DNA from: Umbelopsis ramanniana AG
Lineage: Eukaryota > Mucoromycota > Umbelopsidomycetes > Umbelopsidales > Umbelopsidaceae
DNA: 64,000 nt
Assembly: GCF_025399195.1 (NCBI RefSeq)
Contig: NW_026252090.1
Coordinates: forward strand, 310,001-374,000
Direction: 5' to 3'
The number at the start of each line of letters is the position of its first letter. Within the stretch, counting starts at the first letter, position 1. Below the pieces are notes generated by a model. That model saw only the letters and a program-made list of their open reading frames with translations, was not told the origin of the DNA and did not search any database. Below are positions 47,437 through 59,093 of the stretch, one piece after another. The position numbers and the translations under genes were made by a program.

Positions 47437-48236
47437 TGAAAACGTTTATGCAAGGGGAAAACGAACAGTTACGGGCTCTTGTCGATTCTTTATATCTTCA
47501 GGCTTTACCTTACCACGCAATTTCCTTTTTCGGAGGGCCAAAAACAATTGTCCTCTTTTCGACCGCTAAACGGCTTGCTGAAGGATAACATCCACCCACT
47601 TTTGGAAATCCTTACAACGTGTAAATTACTTCGCTGTAACGTTCAGACCGGTTTCATTGGTCACACCTCGATGATCAGAGCCCCCTGTTACATCCACCTT
47701 TACCAACATCTGGAACGATCTGGCCATAGCACCCTTCGATTTTATATATCGTATGTAAGGCACGGGACCTATCGCTGAATGGACTTCCTGGAGATCTCAC
47801 CAGAGGTACCGCATTAGTAGGAGAGGTTTTACTTGTTACTGTGGTTCTGTGTATGCACTTCCGCCCATGTACAGGGTAATACAGTCTTACTTACTTCCAA
47901 TCGCATGCGCCACCCGAGACTCTTCGCACTTTCCAGATATTGAGCTTAATTTCTTGACGTTTGGTCAACGTCATAGGAAACATGTTACGCTCGACTACGA
48001 AACATGAAGGGCTGGTTGTACAACTTGAGGTACCATATCCTCACAATATAATTGTCCTTGTATCTCAGTGACAGGTTTGGATATTGTGAGAATTTATTAT
48101 GTCTAAGACTGCGCCATTCTTTTGTCAGTTGCACAGTAAGCTACCGTAGTAGAAAGACATTACAGTTTCTTAGACTCCAAGTGAATGTATATCATGGAGT
48201 ATTACTCGCGGTTCTTCACATTGATACTTTGCTACA
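47437..48236. other. Intergenic region without supported genes
   Basis: Several short frames (for example 47479-47778 and 48052-48240) have no domain or splice context. This is probably promoter DNA of the flanking genes. Confidence 0.4.
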
Positions 48237-48487
48237 ATGAGCGGCGGAAGAGAACGAACAAGGTACGTGATATACCAAAAATTGATGACTAAAGTGATGA
48301 TCAACATCCGGGTGCAACCCTAGCGTACTGAGACCAACATATTCTAAATGGGACCCCATAGTGCATAAGAAAGTTACTTCAGAAAGGACTGTTTACGGTC
48401 ACTATATGCAGGTTAGAGCCCTGTAGATGGCAAGCAATGATCATAAACAACGATTAGGACGTGCCGTTTCGTGCGCTATGGCCGTGA
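48237..48487 (+). CDS. Putative 47-aa protein in three short exons
   Basis: Three exons (48237-48262, 48324-48411, 48458-48487; introns 61 and 46 nt, GT-AG) join in frame to a 47-aa basic protein beginning MSGGRERT. It contains RPTYSKWDPIVHKK and VYGHYMQ and ends FRALWP. The aromatic and Pro-rich composition and three clean junctions suggest a real small gene, possibly a small subunit of a larger complex. I recognise no family. The second intron is at the lower size limit. The frame is too short and too split for usual ORF searches. Confidence 0.4.
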
Positions 48488-48678
48488 AGTATCGATTAAT
48501 CAGTTTGTTATAAATATTTTACAGCACTTGCATCACTGTAGTAATAGAATATCGTGAACCGTAAATTTTGATGAGTGCCACATTAATCCTTTATTGCTGT
48601 GACTGCACAAACCTTCAGTTTTTTTTGCCAGGTCGCTTTGTTACTGCAGAACAGTTATCGGCACACCTTACATCCATA

Positions 48679-51593
48679 ATGAAAGTAGTTGCGCTTGTTA
48701 GGTAGGATTCCTTTTACAACGATTCGCGAATGACCTTGATTTATAGCCTCCCATTTGCTTGTCGTCCACATTTTGCGATGAATGGTTGCTCCGACACTAA
48801 TATCTCTTCTCACTTATGTTCTGCATAGTGGTGGCAAGGACAGCTGCTATAATATGATGCAGTGCGTGGCAAATGGCCACGAAATAGTTGCACTGGCCAA
48901 TTTGAAGCCTTCCAAGGAGTCCGGGAAAGGTAATACTGGTTGGTCCAGGAATGATCAACGATTCTGTATTGACACCTAAAATTTCTTATTTCACTGCACA
49001 CTCAGATGAACTGGACAGTTTCATGTATCAAACAGTTGGACATGATGCAATTCATTTTTACGCCGAATGTATGGAAGTACCACTCTACCGCCGCGAAATT
49101 TTAGGTTCTTCCGTTCTCTTAACGCCGGATTATGTTGTTACGCGTGATGATGAAACTGAGGATCTGCTCTTCCTGCTGCAAGATGTTCTGGTACGTCCTA
49201 GACGAGAAATATGTGTAAAGGAGGAGAGTATTTATTAAGAATCGACGCAGAAAAATCATCCAGATGTGCAAGGTGTGTCGGTTGGAGCCATTCTATCAAA
49301 TTATCAACGTATACGTGTAGAGCATGTGTAAGTTGATCCCCTTGGTGTGATCTAATTCACTATTGTCAACTCATGACATTCTTTCAACCAGATGCAATCG
49401 ACTCGGGTTGATTTCGTTAGCGTATCTTTGGCGACGTGAGCAAAAAGAGCTCTTAGCGGAAATGGCTGCGGCTGGCGTCGAGGCGATACTCATTAAAGTT
49501 GCTGCCATGGGCTTGACAGAGAGACATCTGGGGAAAACTATTGGCCAGATGTATCCTTTGCTATGCACAATGGTAAGGAAATAAGAACTTATAGTGGATG
49601 CGTTACCAATTGCTTAGGTAGCTCTCGATTTCAGAATGAACGTTTCGACTTGCACATTTGCGGTGAAGGTGGAGAGTACGAAACATTTACCCTTGATTGC
49701 CCATTGTTCAAAAAGCGGATCGTAGTGTGAGTGTATGTCAAGCGGCAGTCCAAAAAATCTATACACAATTTCGCTAACGAATCGATGCAACTTTTAGAGA
49801 AGAATCGGAAATTATCACGCACGATGATGCCGCCTTCGCAACTGTCGCGTATTTGAAGTTCATAAAGTGCCGTTTGGAATCAAAAGCATCCGACGAACTG
49901 CCAAAAAGTTTCGATTTGGTGCGGATACCTAATTGGGAAGAGTCTTGGGAGAAATACGATCAAGTCGTGGAGAGCATGGGTCAAGCTGACAAAACCATCA
50001 CATTGCCGCAACACACGCCACTGGTAGATGTGACCGAAGAGCTATTCGCTGGATATACGACCGCCAAGCGTGGACAATATTGTGCCATTTCTGGAATGAC
50101 AGCGTACACGGACTCCCGATCCACAACGGAAATCACATCCATACAAGAAGAAACGAAGCAGTGCATGAAGAACGTAGAATACAGATTGAAAGATGCAGGT
50201 CAGACTTGGGACAATGTTTTGCTGATTCAGGTTTACGTTTCCAACATGGCAGACTTCGCTCTTGTGAATCAAGTATACAAGACGTTCTTTGATATAAATC
50301 CACCCCCTCGGTATGTATTCACAAGCTCTGCCTTTGGTCATTTTAAATATTGATATACTCCGTCAACAGTGCCTTAGTTGGAGCAGATTTGGAAGGACCT
50401 GCAAGATTACAAGTGGACGTGATTACAAGGCGTTTCGATGATCACAGTCAGAAGCAAACTATGCATGTTCAGGGAATGTCCTATTGGGCGCCTGCTAATA
50501 TTGGTCCCTACTCACAAAGTGTTGTGGTAAGCTATCGCACCCGTCTCGTCTCGTATGTCTTAAAAAGTGTTTGAGGTTGTAATCATTATTCACGCATAAT
50601 CCTCTCTTCAAGACAAAAGAGCTGGCGTGCATAGCTGGCCAGATAGGGATGATACCTAATACTTTAGACTTACCCCAACCCCAGTCAATTGTGAGCGAAG
50701 CAGCATTATCACTTCGTAACCTGGAATGCATCACAAGTGTTCTGGACCTAGATCTCACAAAGGATGTTGCGATATGCCATTGCTATGTGAGTGATGAGAA
50801 TTTGCTGCCGCAGGCGCAAAAAGCATGGGCGGGTTACTTTGAGGTATGTTATACATTTTACACATTCTGCTAAGACTGCTATCCAAATTGAAAATATTTT
50901 CGGACGGATTTCAGGATAATTGCATACCACCAACCATATACGTTGCAATTCCGTCCCTTCCAAAGAATGGACTGATAGAGTGGCAGGCCATGCTTGGAGT
51001 TCAAAGTCCAATATCAGCAGATGATGACGATGATGATGACTCTCCATCAATACCATCGCTACCACAACGTCCTGAATCTAGCTCCACATCTTGTAAGTAC
51101 GCTTTGTATATAGAACTTTATTCCATTGTTCGATAGCATGTTTAATAACTTTGGATGTATACCAGCCGAGAAAAATGATGTAGTGGTAGAAACACAGTGG
51201 TGGTCTTCAAGCACTTTATACTTTGCCACATCCTGTGCGGCGATTGAAGGTAAATTCTCATTATACTCAAGTGAATTCAAGTTTTCGAGTTAACAGCGTC
51301 TGACCTTAATAGGTGACAATGTACCTATGAGCACGATTGTTGATGTACTACTATCAGATGTCGAAAAATCTATCTCTAATTTCGGCACTGGATGGAACAC
51401 AGCATTGTCTATGAGAGTGTTTTATCGGTTGAAAAATGACGCTCAAACAGGACAAGCATGGGAAACTGCCTTCAAGCGCAGGTTAGCTATTATTGCACCA
51501 AACGCACAACCAGCGGTCACCGTTGTGCCCGCTACTGCAATTGGTGCACGCGCTAAAGGAATCTTAGGTGTATGTATTCAAGCAGTTAAATAA
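48679..51593 (+). CDS. DPH6: Diphthine--ammonia ligase
   Basis: Twelve exons (48679-48701, 48829-48929, 49006-49190, 49251-49327, 49392-49572, 49635-49726, 49798-50310, 50370-50526, 50613-50843, 50915-51092, 51166-51249, 51313-51593) give about 700 aa (yeast Dph6 is 685). The N-terminal ATP pyrophosphatase domain shows the PP-loop ([10 protein letters not shown], residues 7-16), the [12 protein letters not shown] segment, [13 protein letters not shown] and the [10 protein letters not shown] signature. Two RidA/YjgF-like modules follow (about 320-450 and 470-600), the fusion typical of fungal Dph6. An acidic run (seven Asp) lies in the linker after the second. The enzyme makes the last amidation step of diphthamide on EF2 in the cytosol. 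Confidence 0.93.
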
Positions 51594-51794
51594 AGCGGCT
51601 AAGGTCTCCATATTATCTTGTAAAGGGGCGACATCCGTAAGCTGACTGATGTATTTTTTGAGTCTGAGTCATACAGAGCATTTCGAGGGGTAACCTTTAC
51701 AAATCCCAAAAAATTTCCCCCACTGGCTTTCAATTCTTTGTAATTGTTCGACAGCTGGGCAGTATTGTTCCTCTTCCTTCACCTTTTATTAAAC

Positions 51795-52618
51795 ATGTTT
51801 ACGGGAATCGTCGAGTACATGGGCACTATTTCTGCCGTGTCTGAAAATGACACTACTGAATCCGGCGGAAATGGATGGACCGTAACCGTCGGTGATGCAA
51901 GCTGCATTTTGGACGACTGCCACATTGGTGACAGCATTGCCATCAATGGTATGGAATTTATACGTTTTCAAACTTCTCCAACATGTCGTTTTATTCTCTG
52001 TTATTTACACATCATTATAATGATCCGCTTTAATAGGTACATGCTTGACTGTGACTGAGTTCTCCCAAGATACTTTCAAGGTCGGAATGGCACCAGAGAC
52101 ACTTAGAAAAACTAATCTCGGTAAGTTCTTTGGACCCCTACTTACAGCATTATTAGCTTGTGTACTGACGCAGGAACCGTACAGGCGAATTAAAGGTCGG
52201 ATCAAAGGTGAATCTCGAGCGAGCAATGTCAGCCAACAAGCGTTTCGGCGGACATATGGTGCAGGGACATGTAGACGATACCGCCACTATCATCGACATC
52301 ACACCTGAAGGCAACTCCTTGTGGTTCAAGCTTCAACTTCCTACTACCGCTCTTCTCCCCTATATAATACCAAAAGGCTTTATCTGCTTGGACGGTGCAT
52401 CACTTACCGTCTGCGATGTGAATGATGCCGAACGCTGGTTCACCATCATGATGATCGCTCATACCCAAAGTTGTGTTGTTATGGCTGACAAGAAGCCTGG
52501 CGACCGAGTCAATGTCGAAGTTGATATGGTTGGTAAATATGCACTCAAGAGTTTGGAAGGTGCTATGGGTAGCGAAGGTATCGAAGCACTTGTCAAGCGA
52601 CTTCTTGCCAAACAATAA
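51795..52618 (+). CDS. RIB5: Riboflavin synthase
   Basis: Three exons (51795-51948, 52037-52120, 52185-52618) give 223 aa. Two lumazine-binding half-domains are seen. The first starts with MFTGIVEYMG and has IGDSIAINGTCLTV and VNLERAM. The second starts with FGGHMVQGHVDDTA and has GFICLDGASLTV. These repeats are the hallmark of riboflavin synthase alpha chain, which converts two 6,7-dimethyl-8-ribityllumazine molecules into riboflavin and a pyrimidinedione. The active N-terminal MFTGI and the catalytic His/Cys region (GTCLTV, GHVD) are intact. It acts in the cytosol as a trimer. Confidence 0.96.
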
Positions 52619-52823
52619 GCCATGTCAAAATTATCCATATGGAATAAAAAAACGTTATTATAAATTTCTCATGTAGCAGCGTTCATAGCTTGTACCCCAC
52701 TGAAAATTGAACAAGCATATGTATTACAGTATAACACAAAGATGAAACGACACGAAGTCAACATTTTTGGTGTACAGGGTTTGAGAATATGCGTATGATA
52801 GAAATGCTGGCGGTTCGGCTAAT

Positions 52824-53631
52824 CTATGCAAAATCTTCATTATCTGGTTCTCTAACTCTCTCATAGCTACCAGGGAAGGCACCAGGAGCTTCCGACCAAG
52901 CTGAAAATAGAGGGTCATGAGCGATATGCATCCATCAGGACGTGTCCAATATTTGTTTACTCACCGCCAACGCTCAAGCTATCACCTCTGCTCTGAAGAG
53001 CGCCAACACAAGCGAACAAAGTAACTGGCTTTCCAATCAAAGAGATGATATTCATCCTATAGGAAAAATGAGAATTTTTTTAGCCCATGCATAGTCTGTG
53101 CCGTCTAAGACAAAATGAAATTGGTCACGCACGCCAAGGCAAATCCAAAGCCTCTCTCATCCAGAGGGTTATGGCCGTGCAAGCTAAACCACACAATATC
53201 GATGATAACACTGAAGGCCAATGCAGCGGTAAACTGGTAGACGGCATACAATTAGTTTTGGATAACATTCTTGATAAAATACCGCGAAATCACCTACAGT
53301 CTTTATCGGAGCATTTGAGTCACGGTTATGGTATGCCCAGATACCAAAGAAAAAAATGGCAATATTGTAAGAGGGGTTCGAAGCGATAGATCCAAGTAGA
53401 GCAAGGAACTGTTAAAAAAACACCAGATATTGGTTAATGTCGAATAAAGATCTTGGTTTAAGTGCTTGGCAATGTGGATACCATCCAAAGTCAGCCGAGG
53501 CTCATTGGCTGGCTTTCGCACCATGATTACATGCGCGCCAGGATATAGAATGGGAGTGCAAAACATACCAAGTGAAGACTGAGAAGTGTTGTAAGGCTGG
53601 TCTGTTGTGCTACTTCCTGAAGCCTATCCAT
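52824..53631 (-). CDS. AGTRAP-family four-pass membrane protein
   Basis: Five exons (53631-53569, 53408-53298, 53233-53133, 53056-52965, 52900-52824; introns 160, 64, 76 and 64 nt) join in frame to 147 aa. Hydrophobic segments alternate with short loops. NIAIFFFGIWAYHNRDSN, then LAFSVIIDIVWFSL, then GFGFALAMNIISLIGKPVTLF match the layout of the angiotensin II receptor-associated protein family (NxTILALGVWAVAQRDS-type motif, FLDIV, RFGVGMAILSLLLKP). The tail is acidic and polar. The human relative modulates receptor trafficking; the fungal role is unknown and cannot involve angiotensin. Convergent with riboflavin synthase. Confidence 0.72.
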
Positions 53632-54317
53632 TTTGGAGAAGTAAGTGAGTGAGTGGTCAAGTCGAACGTCGTGGTACAGGGTGTTTGAAACGTGCTCACT
53701 TTCAGAAATCAGTCACAGAGGTCAAGGTACCAAATGAATTGCGCGTTTCCAATTAAATCACACGGGCAGAAAATAGAGCACTAAGTGTGCTCGTCTTGTC
53801 TACCCGCAAACTTATGCGTTTTTTTACCCTGTTAATTGGTATCCATATCGCCTTTCTATTTCATTATCATTTGATGTTAGCCATGTCTAGTATCCTAGAA
53901 TTGGTCAGTGAACAGCAACGCCTGCATTATTCACGGGCGTAGACATGAGAATTGGGTATAGGAATACGTGGGTTGCTTGAACGAGAGGTTAACGAAAAAT
54001 GACATTGCATTTGCAAGTATTGCAGCGTAGCAGTTTCTAAAGTGGTTTAGTCATTGTCCGTATAACTTGTCAGCTGAAGGAAAGTAGCGGATGAATCATC
54101 TGCACTTGCTTGCTAGATATTAGTAGCACGATAGCAATGCTCATATTAGAAAATATATAATTTTTTTTTTTGTTTTTGCTTGACCTGTGCTCAACTCAAC
54201 TCACAAAACCGAACTCAGATTTTTGAACAAGCCTGTATCAGTGATACCAGATCGCGGATCCTTTACAATTAATCACACTAGTACCCAGTCCATTCACACA
54301 ACATACAATAGTTCACC
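53632..54317. other. Divergent intergenic region
   Basis: Separates the starts of the AGTRAP-like (minus) and MED10 (plus) genes. AT-rich with a long T run near 54160-54175. No gene is supported. Confidence 0.5.
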
Positions 54318-55207
54318 ATGTCGGAAGCGTCCTCACCATACGATGAAGCAATCACAGACAACGCCGGCAACACCATTTATAATTCCACCAGTAATGCAGC
54401 CAAAGACGCCGTCGATACACAGTTACAAGAATTACTACAATCACTTCTTGATTTAAGCATAATAGTCTACGATTTTCAACCCGATGGAAACAGACTCGTG
54501 TGGAACAAGATGTGAGTGTCGATTTGTACACGAGGCAGTAGGATTGCAATGGCGCAATACTGACAACAATTCGTATAGAAATGATATTATAACGCATTAC
54601 CAGAATATCGATCGTCTCAAAGACGACATATCAGAGTTCATACCGGAGGAGGTCATAAAGTACGTTAACTCAAACAAGTATGAATCGGCCTGACCTAAAT
54701 ACTGATGCAAAGCTTGCATTACTTCGTATCTACAGTTATGTCGAACAAGGACGAAATCCAGACATTTTCACACGGGCATTCATAGAAAGAGCTGCAGGTG
54801 AAAACCAATATACCAACGGAAAGATACAAGCGGTTTCGGTAGGTGCAATTCATGCCACTGCAAAGGTATTCCTTGGTAGCTGTATTTATTTCAGAACGCA
54901 ATAGGAATTCCGCGATTTGTTCAAATCCGAGCTTTCAAAATCATTTCCGGACCTGGAGATCCCTAACTTTCCATCGCCTGAGTCTTCATCACTTGGGAAC
55001 GACAAGTTTGGTAGTTCCGCCATCGATAAAATGATTGAATCGTCGAATAGACTTGCTCCAACAGATACAGATTTCGACATGGATGTTAGTACGCCGGTCA
55101 GCGGAAAAGGCACGAGAAGGTCAAATGCAATGAATGGAATAGAGAAGGATCTTGACGAGAGTCATGACAGTAATAACATGGACAGCGAAGATGTTGATAT
55201 TGTATGA
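54318..55207 (+). CDS. MED10: Mediator complex subunit 10
   Basis: Four exons (54318-54511, 54579-54659, 54736-54838, 54905-55207) give about 226 aa. The conserved Med10/Nut2 core is at residues 30-130: LLDLSIIVYDFQPDGNRLVW, then INDIITHYQNIDRL, IPEEVINYVEQGRNPDIFT and ERAAGENQYTNGKIQAV, followed by EFRDLF. The core lies in the Mediator middle module that couples activators to RNA polymerase II. The C-terminal 90 residues are a Ser/Asp-rich disordered tail absent from the short human protein, resembling extended fungal forms. Confidence 0.92.
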
Positions 55208-55463
55208 TATAGATAGCTGTCTTATGGCCATGAGCAATAAAATAAAATTGTAAATCTGACAGAGAAAAGAGCTGAGTGAGGTGCTAAGAATGATTTTATA
55301 AACATAAAGGTATGAGGAAAGCACAATGGGTAGAAGTACTATTGAAGCATCTTCTTTTGAGCGAGAAATTAAATACTACCAAAAATTTGACGTCACTCAT
55401 TTTTTGGGATGGGCCATTTAACACCTCCCTTGACAACCAAAAACAAGTCCTCATCACAGCACC

Positions 55464-55924
55464 ATGTCTTCGGCACCAGTCAGCTTCCAGACAGCCCACC
55501 GACTTTATGTCAAATCCCTCTATAAGCGATCACTAAAGCTTTCACTTGACTGGTACATTCGCCGTGATTTGTGGCGTCAGAAGGCTCTTGATATTCGCCA
55601 TCAATTTGAATTGAACAAGAATGTCACCAGCCCAAAAGAACTCCAGCAAATCTTTGCAAAGACCGAAAAGCAACTCGAAGAATTCGCTCATCCCGATCCA
55701 TATAAATGTATGTGTCGCATTCTTCATTCTACATCGCAACGCACTTACGTTCACGTCTAACATATTGTTATTTGCTTTGCAGTGCCAATGGGACCTGAGG
55801 GTACCAAGTGGGAGCGTAACATCCCACCTAGAATGGTACGTATGCACCAATGCAATATTGCCAATTATTTTGATATGTTTTCTAACTTGCTTATGTTCTC
55901 GACAACTGTCAGTTCGATCATTAG
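55464..55924 (+). CDS. Mitochondrial complex I LYR subunit (NDUFB9/B22)
   Basis: Three exons (55464-55707, 55783-55835, 55913-55924) give 102 aa. The N-terminal LYR-type motif is HRLYVKSLYKRSLKLSLDW; it continues with RRDLWRQKALDIRHQFELNKN and the helix around ELQQIFAKTEKQLEEF. The end PMGPEGTKWERNIPP is typical of B22. It should be an accessory subunit in the membrane arm of NADH:ubiquinone oxidoreductase, bound to acyl carrier protein. The last exon codes only three residues plus stop, supported by a good acceptor and frame. Confidence 0.9.
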
Positions 55925-56224
55925 GAGACCTTACGCTACGTTATTAGAATCTTGTTTTCAATCCACTTTTTTACATATCTGTTGAAAATGCAACGAAAAA
56001 TATATCGATGAATTGTGTTCACACTACAAGCTGGTGGCGTTTTCTACCATAGAGACGATAATGGAGATTATGTGGATGTTCTGGTTTCAATGCAGTGCGT
56101 TAGGGTTTTGCAGTGTCAAAAGTGGGCGGCGTAACTATCATGCTATAGAGAATAATTTTTATTAATTTGATAACATCAATTTTTTACGTATTGTTTATAA
56201 CTTTAGAGAACGAGGAAGACCATG
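55925..56224. other. Convergent intergenic region
   Basis: 3' flanks of the NDUFB9 gene (plus) and the NT-C2 gene (minus). AT-rich, no gene. Confidence 0.5.
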
Positions 56225-57612
56225 TCATGACCAATCCATTGATGAGCGTCCTGCGCTTGTCGTAACTCCATCAATCTGGTGACCTTGAAACAACTGTTCT
56301 ACTAAGTCAGTAGGAGATTGGTCGTCCGAGTTTTTGAGCATTGGAATCGGTGACAGTGATTTTTTATAAAAGTGCTCCTACAAGAATGTACAAACGTTGG
56401 TTATGGCTCTACACAGGCAAAAAAAAAATGGAATGGAATACAACACCTACCAAGTTTACAGCGGAATGCGATTTTTGTACTTGTACTGAATTGATATTAG
56501 AGTTGGTATGTCCATTTGAGTCTATTAATCGTAAGCTTATAAATTAGCCAACTCGTCAAAAAGTGTCAAGGACTGTGTCAAAACATTACCTGCGATGAAC
56601 GAATCATCCTTCACAAGACCTTTGTCTTTTCTCTCCGTTATCATGGTTGGAATGTCAGCAAATATCTGCTGCTTTTTCAAAGGTGGCCTAACAAATGATA
56701 CGTCAGTCAATGCCAAACATTATAAGTAGGGGACGCCATTCAAACTCTTTCTCCATCACTTACACTTCAAATTTGATTCCATTGTCAGACTTTTGCAACA
56801 ATCGGATGGCCAACTATTTGAACAACAAATATTTCGTTAGTCTCCATACTAAGGGATCCGACGGCGACGTGACATATAGGGGAATGAGGTTGCACAAACC
56901 TTCAAGGTTGAATTAAATTTACATTCGTCTAGTAGATATCTTCGAGTCGTTGTTCCAGAGCCAACGTACTCTGATAGATTAAGCATCAGCGTTCCGATAG
57001 TATGGGTATCTTTTCCTCCATTCAATTCCTGGACGATTTCGAGTTTCAGTTCGCATGGCGTTAAGACATTGTCCTTTCCAACAATCAAATGTACAGTGGT
57101 ATTTGTTGATTGATTCCAAACGACATTGTGGTCGGTAATAGGGGCTCTGTAAAAAGCAACAAAGGGGAGCGTTAACAAACCAGAGTAACGCATGGTTTTT
57201 TTTTGTTTTGTCAATATGGCCGTCTGTCTTTTTGTATTCCTTTTTCAGGAGTGTGGGATTTCCCAATAACCCCAACTGCCCCATTTCTTCAACTGCGCCT
57301 CCTTGCTGGTTGGCTCCATGCTGAATAACTCGAGATATCGCTGAAACTAGCGGTATATTACGAGACAAGCCAGTATATGCCAATGTGCCTTCCCCTCGTA
57401 ACATTCCTTGACTCGTCCCTCATTGGCAAAACTGCAACATTTAAGAACACTAACCTTGGCGTAGACCCACTAGGAAGGTCGGCATACTTGATCTTCCACT
57501 TGATGTGATAGTTTCCACTGACTAGCGGAACATTGGCAAGATCTTGAAACAGGATGCTGAGTTCAAAATCGATCTTCCTGCTCTTTGAGATGAAGAGCTG
57601 TGAAATCAGCAT
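56225..57612 (-). CDS. EEIG1/EHBP1-type N-terminal C2 domain protein
   Basis: Six exons (57612-57455, 57146-56900, 56813-56764, 56687-56590, 56521-56451, 56377-56225) give about 258 aa. Residues 1-155 match the NT-C2 fold: KIDFELSILFQDLANVPLV, YHIKWKIKYADLP, APITDHNVVWNQ, CELKLEIVQELNGG, GTLMLNLSEYVG and TRRYLLDECKFNSTLK. Known relatives bind membranes and link endocytic vesicles to actin. The C-terminal 90 residues are polar and disordered. Intron 1 (57147-57454, 308 nt) is 4-5 times longer than the others and contains a phase-compatible frame (GLSRNIPLVSAISRVIQ), so a cassette exon is possible. The direct join used here gives the best family match. Confidence 0.83.
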
Positions 57613-58383
57613 GATACAAGGAGCGGGTCAGATGGGTGAAGATGCGGTAAAAAAGAGAGAATGCGTAGTGCAGTGAAGTTTCAATAGTGTTATAAAAGGT
57701 GGAGTTGGGAGAGAAAGGGAGAAAGCCGTATACGGTCGTTCAATTTTCCCGGTTCCGTCGTCCCAATGACTGACTGGCTTTCTTTGTTTCTGACAAACCC
57801 CGATACCTTCACTACTCTTTACAATGCAGTGAGACTAGAAATGTTTTGCTGGAGTGGATACAACTGTGCAATGAGGTCATTCATCCGTACGTAAAGAGGG
57901 GTTTTTCTACGATTGAATAGGCAGGTTAGGTTAGATACCAGGCGTGGCTTGGTTGAGGCGAGGTCTGGCAACATCTAATTTGAGAGGAGCTTGTCAGCCA
58001 AGTTCACTGCCAGACGAGATGACAGCAACGTGGACTTTCTGAACTTCACAGCAGAAAAAAAAAAATTGAGAATCATAATAACCAACTCCTTGATTGCCCT
58101 TAATGGGTCTGCAGTAAAATTAATATTTTCAAAATTATTAAATGAAGGCAAAGATATTTAGATTACATTATTTCATAGCCTGGCTAGTTGTAACGAAAGA
58201 GCGCTTTGTACATGACGGGTGATGGTTGTGCCTTCAATCCCATACAACATGGGACGAGATGGCTTCCCACCCAACAGAGATCACGAGACCTGTTGATCAC
58301 GAGCGCCGCAAGCGTCATTGGCGATCATGCATCCTTACAACGAAAAACCTCTACCTGCTCACTTGTTCATTTCCTCGTCAGCA
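57613..58383. other. Divergent intergenic region
   Basis: Promoter DNA of the NT-C2 gene (minus) and the ML-domain gene (plus). A frame from 58206 reads into the next gene in another frame and has no domain. Confidence 0.5.
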
Positions 58384-59093
58384 ATGAAATCACTGGCTTT
58401 ACTACTTACTTTTTGCGCATTCTTGGGTCTCGCTGCCTCTGCCTCGTTTGGTCAACAAACAGCTTTCAGCGAGCTTGAAGAACCGAACATCCCAGATAAC
58501 CTCAAACTGTGCGGAGATAATAATGACCTTCTAGTGTAAAGTATCCGAGCCCACTATACCAAAACGACGGAGCTTTTTTATTAATCCTTATTACGAGAAT
58601 AGTGTTCAGAATATTGCCATTGAGCCAAACCCGCCGAAAAAGGGAGAAGAAATGCACGTTGATTTCAAGGGCTTCCTGAAAGAAGAGGTTGGCAGCGGCG
58701 CCAAAATTGACGTAGTTGTCAAATATGGAGCGGTTCGGTAAGAAAGTCTTCTTCATACCGTCATTGTATCGTTTGCCATGTATCTGCACATGAATATCTC
58801 ACCAACGCATTTCATCATAGCTTGCTCCACCGAATTTTTGATCTGTGTGAACAAGCGCCGCAAGTTGATAAAGAATGCCCAATCGAGCAAGGTGAATTCA
58901 CTGCCAATAAGACAGTTGCCCTCCCTAAGGATATTCCTCCGGTAAGCACCTCGTAGTTTAATTAACATTAGAGCGACATTTTATTAACTAAGCTTATCTG
59001 TTTTAGGGTAAATACACTGTGATGGCTCAAATCTATACGGAGGACGAGCGTCCCATCACTTGCATCACTGGCACCATCGTATTTAAACTTTGA
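58384..59093 (+). CDS. NPC2: ML-domain lipid transfer protein (NPC2/PITP-like), secreted or vacuolar
   Basis: Four exons (58384-58535, 58603-58737, 58821-58941, 59007-59093) give 164 aa. A signal peptide occupies residues 1-20 (MKSLALLLTFCAFLGLAASA). The MD-2-related lipid-recognition fold follows: LKLCG, IAIEPNPPKKGEEMHVDFKGFL, AKIDVVVKYG, FDLCEQ, KECPIEQGE, IPPGKYTVMAQIYTED and CITGTIVFKL. The six conserved cysteines needed for three disulfides are seen at C43 (LC), FDLC, KEC and ITC positions, though not all six are clear in this model. Fungal NPC2 moves sterol or phospholipid in the vacuole lumen. The start at 58384 is chosen because it begins the signal peptide. Confidence 0.88.

Noticed and set aside
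56979-57404. Separate 141-codon gene inside the NT-C2 locus
   Set aside because: Part overlaps the NT-C2 exon in another frame; the unique part lies in intron 1 and is treated as a possible cassette exon instead.
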